A stretch of 64,000 nt of DNA from Lampris incognitus (Eukaryota > Chordata > Actinopteri > Lampriformes > Lampridae): NCBI RefSeq assembly GCF_029633865.1, contig NC_079223.1, positions 39,086,706-39,150,705 of the forward strand, in the 5' to 3' direction. Position numbers and translations under genes: made by a program. Within the stretch, counting starts at the first letter, position 1. Every line of letters starts with the position of its first letter. Under the pieces are notes generated by a model. That model did no database searches and was not told where the DNA came from. It saw nothing but the letters and a program-made list of their open reading frames with translations. Of this stretch, positions 20,051 to 30,600 are shown in pieces.

Positions 20051-20219
20051 TTGCCTCACGCACACCTGCAACATGCCGAAGTGACTCGGCCTCTACTGAC
20101 GGTGAGTTATCACTCCCTTCTTCTTTGCCTTTAATCCGAGTGGGAAGCAAGTCACACAGAGACTCCTAAATATCTCGATCTTAAGGGCTGTATCTCTCTG
20201 ATGCTTTGAGATACAATCA

Positions 20220-20760
20220 ACGATTGGGTGAAGGGAGTAGGATAAGTCTTTCCACCTACCAAATCTCTGCATCGTGGTTGTACAACATCCAAAGGAAAGT
20301 GGGGAATGGGGAGAGCCCGGAGAGAGGAAACAATAATATCCAGGCTATGTTTTGGTCATGCAGGATTAAATAGTACACTATCTAAAATAGGAAAACACGA
20401 TAAAGGAAGGTGTGAATTCAGTGATCAAGAAGAAACATTAGAACGTGTTATGCTTTACTGTCCAAAATATGATGCTGCAAGAAGGGAAGTGATACTGAAC
20501 CTTAAGGAAGTTATGATTTGACTTACGTGATCTTATACAGCGACGTTCCAAGAAAAAGTCTTATCCGTTTTTGTTTCAATATCTTAGGAGAATGAATTTG
20601 ATAGAAAGAATATAACTTTTCTTAATTTTATGTATTTTTTCTTTTCTTTTTTGAATTAGTGAATGTATAGATTCCCAACCCACACGCCATTCCAGTTGGT
20701 GGCAGTAATCCACCATAACGTTGTTCGCCAACCGCCATAAGATTAACACGAAAAATCGCT
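20220..20760 (+). mobile_element. LINE 3' end (I/Nimb-like ORF2 tail and 3' UTR)
   Basis: 20306-20521 encodes ISRLCFGHAGLNSTLSKIGK and ERVMLYCPKYDAARRE, the C-terminal RNase H/CCHC-type end of I-clade ORF2. It is followed by a 3' UTR with ccagttggtggcagtaatcc and gttgttcgccaaccgcc, words typical of this family's tail. Confidence 0.7.
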
Positions 20761-20926
20761 GCATCAGAATTAATTTAATTATGACAACAACGTGGCTCCT
20801 TCTGCGGATTGGCAGTTTACTCTTACTGTTGATACTGAAGAACATTTGATAAAAAAAAAAGAAACCAAACAATAAAAACCAACTCACCTGGTTAAGTTGC
20901 GGATACCATCTTTGACAAGTAATGTC

Positions 20927-20932
20927 TTTATT
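20927..20932 (-). terminator. Candidate poly(A) signal of dnajc12
   Basis: tttatt on the plus strand is AATAAA on the minus strand, 512 bp after the dnajc12 stop. This is a plausible but unproven site. Confidence 0.4.
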
Positions 20933-21443
20933 TTCCCTTATTGCACAGCCGCTTAAAATATTTAATATTTTTTAAACGCTAAAGAAGGTGAACATACATC
21001 AAATGTGATGATTAAAATTTAACTTATCAGTGACCCAAAATAGACAAGTACCTGAGGAAAAATACTTTTACAGACAAGCTGGCATATTTGGAACTGGTGT
21101 GGTGGTTCCAGTCCCCAGATTGTCTGGGGAATCAAATTAAAATCAGAGTTTTGTTTCAAAAGATTGGGGGAAAAAGTTATGAGCAATTCTCCACTGTGCA
21201 GTAAAGGACACAATACATTAAAGAACTTGAATGGTATATGCTGTCACACAAAAGATGCAGTTGCTTGAGTCTTGCTAGGCCTGTTTTCACATTTAGCCAA
21301 CTACTTCAACTTAAAAATAAATGATTTACATTTCCATACGACAAAACCATGATCACACAACATTGGTACAATAAATAACAGGATCTGCAATTACAATAAA
21401 AAGACATCACTAACATTTAAACAAAATGTAACTATTGGTCAAT

Positions 21444-24040
21444 TTAAATTTCATAATTTCTGAACTTCTGTAGTAGAGTTGATGGTGAGTCAGCAGCCCA
21501 ACGGAAACGTCGATGGCTGCCGTCACCTTGAGAGAAATGATGCAAAATTAATTCAACTAAGTTTATAGCTTTGCTTGAAATATCTTGACAATCAAAACTC
21601 TTGCCTGCTGCCACACAAATACTGAAGGGTTTCAGTCATGGCTCATACACATTTCCCTTTTCAAAACTCCATCCAGACTTTTTGTTTCTTTACTATATTT
21701 GTCTACTTTGGTGGATATTCACAATGGTAATGGTGCAATTTGGACACACGTTCCTATGGCTGAGTATTTCACATTATTTTCCAAAATGACCAATGCCACC
21801 ATAAGTAAAATGCAATGGGTCTTGGAATCCATAAAACGTGTATTAATTGACCAGTGTGTAGGATTTAGGGGGATCTATTGGCAGAAATGGAATATAATAT
21901 TCATAACTCTGTTTCCATTAGTGTATAATCACCTGAAATTACAAATTGTTGTTTTTGTTAGCTTAGAATGAGCCCCTCATATTTACATAGGGAGTGGGTC
22001 CTCTTCCATGGAGCCTGCCATGAAGCCCAGAACGGACAAACTAAGCATTGGCTTTAGAGAGGGTCTTTCATGTTTTTACCTTGAAGTGGCAGTTTAAAAT
22101 GGGTGGCGCTGTGCGAATGCACCAGTTGGAAGATGAAGAAGAAGAAAGAAAACCGATTAAGTGGTTGCTGATGCTGGCTTTGTGTTGTGAGAAGTTTGAG
22201 AACCCAAATTTTGACAAAAATAGCACAAGAAAAAGCAAAGAGCGGGAAACCACCTCGTCAGAGAAGCAAAAACATACACCCATCCATCCATTATCCAACC
22301 GCTTATCCTGCTCTAAGGGTCGTGGGGGATGCTGGAGCCTATCCCAGCAGTCATTGGGCGGTAGGCGGGAAGACACCCTGGACAGGCCGCCAGGCCATCA
22401 CAGGGCCAGAAGTGAAAACATGAAGAAGCAAAATGAAATCAGGGCAGGTGATGGCAGAAAACAAGACTATTTAACTAAATACATTTCCTAAATCTATCTA
22501 AAGGAACCTCATCACCTGACATTATGGCTACTCGGTGCGGTCGTAGACATAGAAATCGTTTTAGAAGTTGCTACTAGCACCTGAAGGCCACCGTAGGTTC
22601 TCCTACATGCTTGGAAAGGGAGGGGTGAGTATAGGGGTATTCAGTTGGCTGCATTTGCAACCTCACTGCTAAATGCCACTAAATCTTACACACTGGTCCT
22701 TGAAGACTACAGCAGTTTTTTTTCAGGCTTTTCCAGACAATTTTTGTGCAGCTTCAAAACTTTTCAGTAAAAATTTTAAAATAAATTTTCCATTTATCGT
22801 ACAGACTTTCAGCACATTTCAAACTATACTTACTTGAGGATGGCACTGCTTCATAAGAGGATATCCCTTGTGTCTCCTGTCCAAAATGAAGATTCTCCCC
22901 TGGACAGGTGACCAGGAAGTTGGCCTTTGAGCCTTCCAGCATTGGTTTCTTCTTCGCTCTCACAGCCCAGTGCATTGACTGAAAACAGGATGCCAAATAA
23001 ATTACCGCGCTCTGTTGACATACAGGTAGGCAAATTGCTTTGGAAACCCAACAAAAATCCAAATCACAAAGTCACATACTGTTTTCACAGAGTCATTCAA
23101 GGCTTGCCAGTCACGAAATGGAAGAGAAACCCCACTTCTTCTCCAGAGGTCGTAGTTTTTTCTTTTGCTTTCATTGCATAAAACTTCTTTGGCTTCCTGT
23201 AACTTTTGAAAGTCTTCCACTTATGTTTTTTTTTGGTTGTTGTTTTTAACAGAGAGAAAGGAAGAACAGTCAATGGCATGACATGGAACAAGAAAGTAAT
23301 AAAAGGAGAACCAGTGCACCCATCCCCTTTGTATGCCCTAGTATGCTTCTTTCCATCAACATACTGCATGGTTTCACCTAGCGTGGGACGATTGACTAGC
23401 TGTAGGAAAACAACAGGGCTGCAAGCTTCTGTTTCGCGGCCTTGCCTTCAGCCATTACACAACATCTGACTTCTCAAAACTGACATTTGCACCTGAAATG
23501 TTATAATAAAACGCCTCCATTTTGTCACCAAATGCCCCACATACACACCTGCTTTGGGGCGGTCTAGATGTTTGTCCGGGTGACAAGCCAAGGCGCGAAT
23601 CTTATATTCGTTGGCAATCTGTTCGGTCTGTAAAGTTTAGGGGAGAGAGAAAAAAAACTGTTTTATGAGATTATTTCTTAGGAAACTGCCCACATGCGCT
23701 AGCTTAACACCGTCAACGGGGTACGTGTGGGCTCCGGCTATTCTCTGGCACAATGAGTAACTCGTAAACTACAAATTTCCATATCTTTCAGATGAAGTAC
23801 GACATTTCGGCGTGCATAAACGTTTCTCCGATACGTTTCTCAGCTCCCAGAGCTTTCACCCTGACCCGAGGTTAGCTCGTTGTGACGCGGGGAGCAGGTA
23901 TGACCCTGACAATACCCAGCAAATACGCCGAGACCGTTTTGGCGTAGATAACACGAATTTACCGACGACAGTTCATCGCATCCCAGTATCCCGTAGTAGT
24001 CCTCCAAGTCCTCTAGTTTACAATTCAAAACGCCCTCCAT
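21444..24040 (-). CDS. dnajc12: DNAJC12, J-domain co-chaperone, complete
   Basis: Type III HSP40 that partners HSP70; in mammals it is linked to folding of the aromatic amino-acid hydroxylases. Five minus-strand exons join in frame: 23963-24040, 23549-23627, 23080-23219, 22834-22978 and 21444-21526, giving 174 residues (human 198). Exon 1 reads LEDLEDYYGILGCDELSS. Exon 2 carries the J-domain HPD at residues 42-44 (gtccgggtg at 23574-23582). Exon 3 gives FQKLQEAKEVLCNESKRKNY and exon 4 starts SMHWAVRAKKKPML. Exon 5 ends RRFRWAADSPSTLLQKFRNY-EI, matching the human FRNYEI tail. The acidic, variable middle is shorter than in human. Borders are GT/AG; the exon 3 acceptor (CATAAG) has a poor pyrimidine tract. 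It shares its upstream region with sirt1. Confidence 0.95.
21849..22698. mobile_element. Non-autonomous element with 24-bp inverted ends, in dnajc12 intron 4
   Basis: The left end gaccagtgtgtaggatttag is matched in reverse by ctaaatcttacacactggtc at the right end. I recall the internal words (catatttacatagggagtgg, ctaagcattggctttagaga) as a common dispersed repeat in fish. It has no transposase. A partial SINE (22278-22407) is nested inside. No perfect target duplication was clear, so the superfamily is uncertain. Confidence 0.75.
22278..22407 (-). repeat. tRNA-headed SINE, family A, 3' part only (copy 3)
   Basis: Minus-strand 3' half: catccatccattatcc, then tcccagcagtcattgggcgg and ccaggccatcacagggcc. 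It ends at the point where other copies have the microsatellite. Nested in the element at 21849-22698. Confidence 0.85.
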
Positions 24041-24629
24041 AAAACAGAGATATGTGTTTAGAAAAATTGGTGAGAGATTTCTAAAAAAATAAATCGTGGG
24101 GTTATCTACAATCCTTCTATCACAGCTGTACGGAGGCTGCCCCCTCGCTGCTGTCTCCGTTCTGCCGCTTGAGAGGTCAGGTGGTCTCTGTAGCCAACAT
24201 AATGAAGTGGATGACAGTGTACAGATTTGTCTTTACGGATGTTACTCATCTACGCTCATGGTTAACGTTTTATTTATAAACCGCGTGTATTTTTTGTTTT
24301 GTTTTGTTTTGTTATGTTTTGTTTGTTTTTGCTAATTCTTTAACTTACATTACTGGAAAATAGTCAAACGCAGGCTTCCCGTTTCGCCATTCTTTAAATG
24401 TGATTTTTTTTTTGTTTCCACGTCGCTTTTCAAATTCGGAATTTTTTCCCCCCCTTATTTTCGCCACATGACATTTTTTGTTATGATCTGACGTCACCGA
24501 CGTAAATGCGTCATCGGTTGAGCCGCGGCCACTGGCGGAGAGCGAATCACGTGCTCCATGCAAATCGCACAGCTGCCGGAAGTTGTTTTGTCACTCCTCG
24601 GCTCCTCACAGCGGCTCTGCGGGCTGAAG
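24041..24629. promoter_or_regulatory. Shared dnajc12/sirt1 divergent promoter region
   Basis: 589 bp between the two start codons, which point away from each other. It contains a perfect cAMP-response palindrome TGACGTCA at 24489-24496, a second half-site-like tgcgtcat at 24507-24514, and a CACGTG E-box at 24548-24553. GC content rises sharply towards the sirt1 start. CREB control of SIRT1 is known in mammals; use of this exact site in this fish is inference. Confidence 0.7.
24489..24496. promoter_or_regulatory. CRE palindrome TGACGTCA
   Basis: Full 8-bp CREB/ATF consensus, 134 bp upstream of the sirt1 ATG. Confidence 0.7.
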
Positions 24630-27600
24630 ATGGCGGACGGAGAAAACGTACTCGGCAGGCCCTGTTCAAGCTCGTCCGACAGAGACGGGCCCGCCGCGAA
24701 GAGGTCTAAAATCGGCGCCGTCCCAGATTACGGATTCATAGTCGGCGAGGCGGAGGACATCTCATGCGTGTCGGAGGCCACCGGGAGCCGGGGGACAGCA
24801 GTGAATCCTGCGCAGCCAGAGGGGAGGGAGGCTGAGCCGGTGATGGCGGTACAGCAGGCCCCGGCGGCACTAGGCGGAGACAATGGACTCGGACCGCTGA
24901 GCTCGGAGCCTCGCACAACAGTCGTGAAACTGGACAAGAGCGCTGCGTTTAGGACAAGCAGCGAGGCTACAGGTAAATACGGTAGCTAGCTGCCAAGTAC
25001 GGCGGCTAACCTCTCATGTTTGCGTGCCCAGCTGTGGGTAGAGATCGTTTTTACAACTTGCCGGCGAGGTTATTAGCAGATTTGGTAAGTTAGCTAACGT
25101 TGGTTACAGAGTGTACACTCAAAGGGTGAGATTTGTACACTCGTGGCGATTTTTTTCTGAGCCCATGGATATCTTAAAGACGGTTTGTTTTAACGTGGTT
25201 AAATTGGCCAGTTTATGTGACATTCTTTTAATTTGCCCTCCCCCCCCTACTGTATTTAGCTGGCATAGCAACATAGCGTTAAGTTAGCCAGTGTGCACCT
25301 CCCACCTCCGCTCCTGACGTTTCCACATTCTGGTTTTAAATGACTTGTGCCATACTCGCATTTTTACTTTTTTATACCAATTTTTATGTCTCGTCTGATG
25401 CTTAGCTCACTTTATATGTACACTTCTCTTGTGTTTGTGTGTGTTTGTATGTCATGTGTAACTGGAAACAACGTACAGTCAAATCCCTCACATAATCATA
25501 CTTGGACAACAAAACTGACTCACTCAACTAGTATTGCATTTATTCGAAATGTTAGTTATATGCTACAGTGCTGTTTATCGTGAAAGTGATCCAATTGGAT
25601 TTTTAGCCATGACTGTACTGTTTTCAATTTATTTCATTCAGATTTTCTTCCCTCAAATGGTCTTGGTGACATCCCCGATGGCGGAAACGAGGAAGATGAC
25701 AGATCCTCACATGCAAGCTCCAGTGACTGGACACCGCAGCCACAAATAGGTAGCTTGTTGAGTAGCAGTTGTCAATAGCAGTTGCAGAAATTCAAGGTTT
25801 ACTGTTTTGAAATTGTCTGTTTAAAATGTGCTCTTGCACTATATTGTCACCTGCCGCCCAGTGACTGCTGGGATAGGCTCCAGCATCTCCGCGACTCTGA
25901 GTATGGATGAGCGGTTTGGATAATGGATGGACTATATCCATCCATCCATCCATTATCCAAACCACTTATCCGGCTCTCAGGGTCGCGGGGATGCTGGAGA
26001 CTATCCCAGCAGTCATTGGGTGGCAGGTGGGGAGACACCCTGGACAGGCCACAGGGCCATCACAGGGCCAACACATGCATGCATGTGTCTTAATTCATGA
26101 TGTAAACAGCATGGTGAATTCAGGTAATGTTGGACAACTGGTAAAGTGGGACACATACATTTCATCATCTTTATCTTTATGTGTATATACTTCCATTACT
26201 AAAAAACAACTTTAAGTTTATTAGTGTCTGTAACTCTGACATTCAAGCCATTTGGATCATAATTTAAAATGATGCAAAATGTAAATTATCAGAAAGTGTC
26301 CCACTTTACCTGTATTGTCACTTGAATAGTATTTCTTGGATGATAGATGAATGTGTGTCATGTTGTCCTCGACCTAGGTTCCTACAGTTTCATCCAGCAG
26401 CACATCATGAGAGAGACTGATCCAAGGACCATTTTGAAAGACTTGCTTCCAGAGACTGTACTCCCGCCCGATTTAGATGACATGACACTATGGCAGATTA
26501 TTATCAACATCTCAGAACCACCCAAGAGAAAGAAGCGAAAAGATATTAATACCCTAGAGGATGTGGTCAGGCTATTCCATGAAAGTAAAAAGATCATTGT
26601 GCTTACTGGTGCTGGGGTATGTATTCACACTGGCTTTACATGCTTGTACCCTTTCAGTTGAATTCTTAAAAGATTGAATACATGCTACACACACGTTGGC
26701 TTCTGCAGTGGTTTGTACTGAATGTCTGCAACATTTTCATCAGGTGTCTGTATCATGTGGAATACCAGACTTCCGCTCCAGAGATGGTATTTATGCAAGG
26801 CTTGCTGTAGATTTTCCTGATCTTCCGGACCCTCAAGCTATGTTTGATATTGAATACTTTAGACGAGACCCAAGGCCCTTCTTCAAGTTTGCCAGGGTTT
26901 GTTTACTTTATTGCCTTGTTTTGTTGCTGAAGTTATATATTTTTTTAAATTTAAAAAAAAAACCTTTTGCATTGATCAAAGTCAGACATGCACATTAACA
27001 GGAGAAGAAATGGTTTTTCTTCATGATATTAATTTCACTGTGTATTCACAAATACAAATGCATACTTTACATTGCAGGAGATCTACCCTGGACAGTTCCA
27101 GCCTTCACCTTGTCACAAATTCATATCTATGCTGGATAAACAAGGGAAGCTGTTGCGGAATTACACCCAGAACATTGATACGTTAGAACAAGTGGCTGGG
27201 GTTCAGAGGATAATCCAGTGTCATGGTAAGTTATGTACACTGACTGCATAAATCATTAGGGACACCCTCTGTTTCCCTGAAATAGTGACCAGGTTACTCC
27301 AGGTGAGGTTCAGATCAGTTATTTATTGTCACACTGGTGGAAATACAGCTTAGAGAAAGATACAATAAAAACAGTAGGAGAAACGATGACAATAAATAAA
27401 AATAATAAAAACAATAAGAAGTACAGTGGAAGACAAAACACTACCATGAAAGTCAACAAAGATAACTAGAATAGGCCTATTTTAATTCAATTCAATTTTT
27501 AATGACAATAAATTGAATTAAAATAGGCCTATAAATGCCATAAAAGACTACAATAACAAGGATTAAGAAGAGTCAGATGCAGTATATATTAAGTGCAATC

Positions 27601-30600
27601 TGAGGTGAATGATGCAGTCAATATCTTGTGTACAAATTAGGGATGGGTACTGAAAACCGGTAGTAAGCAGGCACTGGTGCTAAATTATTAAGTCAAGTCA
27701 ATTTTATTTGTATAGCCCAATATCACAAATTACAAATTTGCCTCAGTGGACTTTAGAGCAACACAACATCCTGCCCTTAGACCCTTGCATTGGATAAGGA
27801 AAAACTCCCTAAAAAAATCCCTTTAACAGGGAGAAAAAATAGTAAGAAACCTCAGGGAGAGCAACAGAGGAGGAATCTCTCTCCCAAGATGGACGGACGT
27901 GCAATGGTTGTGTGTACAGAATTTACAGAATTATAATGGAATTATAAGATATATGACAAATATGATGAGGAGGATGCCAAGCAGTGGCCACATGCCACCG
28001 GCACATTCTAGGACCTGAGCCACGCGACCACCATTACCATGTAGACCTGGCAGGAGGACAAACTACGCATGCACACAGGGGAGACTCGCATCATAGCATT
28101 CACATACAGCGGAGAAGAGACAAGAAAAAAGTCTCACATTGGAGAGCGAGAAGGATGCAACATTGAAACAGGATAACAAAATTATATGGATTTATAAGAA
28201 AGATATATATGTATACAAAATATGATGCGGATGCCAAGCAGTGCCCAGGTGGTGACCACCATCACCGTGGAGACCTGGGAGGAGGACAGACTACACATGC
28301 ACATGGGGGAGGCTCACATCAGACCATTCACATAAGTGGGAGATGAGACAAGAAAAAAATTAATCACATTGGCGTGAGACTAGGATATAACATTGAAACA
28401 AGATATGGATTTATAAGATATATAAAATAAATGTGATGAGGAGGATGCCAAGCTGTGTACTGGTGGTGACCACTATCACCATTGAGACCTGGGAGGAGGA
28501 CAGACTACACGTCCACACAGGGGAGACACATCATGTATATACACAGGAGAAGAGAAAGGAGGAAGACATCATTCGGAGAGAGAAAAAACATGCGAGAGAA
28601 GAAAAAAGTTTGCAATAGTCAATCTATACTCTATAATCTCGTCGGCAGAACAGTGGTAAATTCATTGAGACAGAAACCAACCCGCCATGCAGTACAGGTC
28701 ATGAAGTACTCCATTTAAAGGCAACTACTTGTAGGTTAAAGCAAAAAGATGAGTTTTAAGTTTGGATTTCAAAGACTCAGAAGACTTGATTGTCTGACAG
28801 CAACAGGCAGGTTATTCCACAAGAACATGGCCTGATAAGAAAAGGCCCTGCTGCCAGCTGACTTCTTTTTAACTTTGGGTACACACAGGACCCCTATATT
28901 TTGAGAGCAGAGGGCTCGAGATAGAGATCAAACAGGTATGACTGGACAAGCCCATTTAGGATTTTATAAGTCAGCAGAAACACCTTAAAGTCTGATCTAA
29001 CATGGATAGGAAGCCAATGAAGGGGGGCAAGAATCGGTGTAATATGGTCAAATTTTCTAGTTATAGTTGGGATTCTAGCTGCCGCATTTTGAACCATTTG
29101 AAGACTTTTGGTGCTGGCACGTAGCAGACCTGAAAACGGAACATTACAGTAATCAAGTCTGGATGAAACAAATGCATGTATTAGAGTCTCTATTTCAGCG
29201 ATGTTACCTATAAGTGAAAAAAGGCAGTTTTGGTTATTTTTTTTCTTTTTCTTTTTTTTAATCTTATGTGCTTATCAAAGGAAAGACTGGGATCAAACAT
29301 AACACCCAAGATTTTTGGGTGCCACATTTTGTGAAATTGGAGTTGTTAATTGTTATTGTTACTTGATCAAATTGGTGTCTATGTCTCTAGCAGGGCCAAT
29401 GACCAGCATCTGTTTTATCTGAATTTAAATGCAGGAAATTTAGTGACATCTAATTTTTCACAGCAGCCAAGCAGTCCTCTAAATTAATCATTGAGTATAT
29501 GATCATCAGCCCTTATAGGCACATACAGCTGAGCATCATCGGCATAGCAATGGGAATGTTTTCCGTGACTATGTATAAGTTGGCCAAGAGGTGAAATGTA
29601 AAGAGAGAAAAGTAGAGGGCCAAGAACCAATCCCCGAGGTATGCCATATTTAACTTCGGAGAATTTCGATGTAATATTATCACAGTAGACACAATATGTT
29701 CTTCTAGATAAGAACTTGAGCCAAGAGAGAGCTAAGCCAGAGACACCAAAATTAACATTTATTCTGTCTAATAGTATACAGTGATCACTGGCATCAAAGG
29801 CTGCAACGAGGTCCAGTAGTAGAAGCACAGAGGTGGAGTCATAGTCCATAGCAAGTAGAAGATAATTTACCACTTTGGTCAGAGTCGTTTCAGTGGAGTG
29901 ACAGGTCCTGAAAGCCGATTGAAAAGGTTCATGTAGACAGTTTTCTTTTATATGGGTCGAAAGTTGTTGATACATAACTCTCTCTAGTACTTTAGAAAAG
30001 AATGGAAGATTACAGACTGGTTATTACGAGACCCTGGATCAAGGTGTGGTTTCTTAAATAGAGGTTTGATCACAGCTTGCTTAAAGCTGCTGGGAACCAT
30101 GCCAGTAGTAAGTGATAAATTAACAATGTCTAGCATTATATGTCCTAGGAAAGGTCTTTAAAAAGTTTTGCTAGTAAAGGTTCAAGTAGACAAGTCGTTG
30201 ATTTAGAAGCTGACACGAGCTTAGTCAAAGTATCAAGAGAGATTGTCTCAAAAACTGTAATAACAGGGACTATCAGTGACTCATTTTATAGATATGAATT
30301 TGGTGAGACAGGATCTGCAGGAGTAGTTGGAGTTGAAGAACTAATTTTGTTTATGATCTCATCAACCTTATTGCAGGCAAAGTCTAGAAACTCATGGGCC
30401 ATGAATGGTGAGCAGCTAATAGACTGCTGTATCTGGGATTGTTTATTAATATTAAGCGAGAGAGACGGTAGTATTGATAAGCTCTGACGTTAATGGTTCT
30501 GCTATAGGTATTGGAGAAATTAAGAAAATAAATGATCTATTTATTTAGGCTACAAAAATGTTATCTTGCAACTTTTAGCTCGCCAACTCCGTTTCTAATT

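Noticed and set aside
24506-24709. Short open frames overlapping the sirt1 start in other frames
   Set aside because: GC-rich 5' exons keep several frames open by chance; the frame starting at 24630 continues into the conserved exons.
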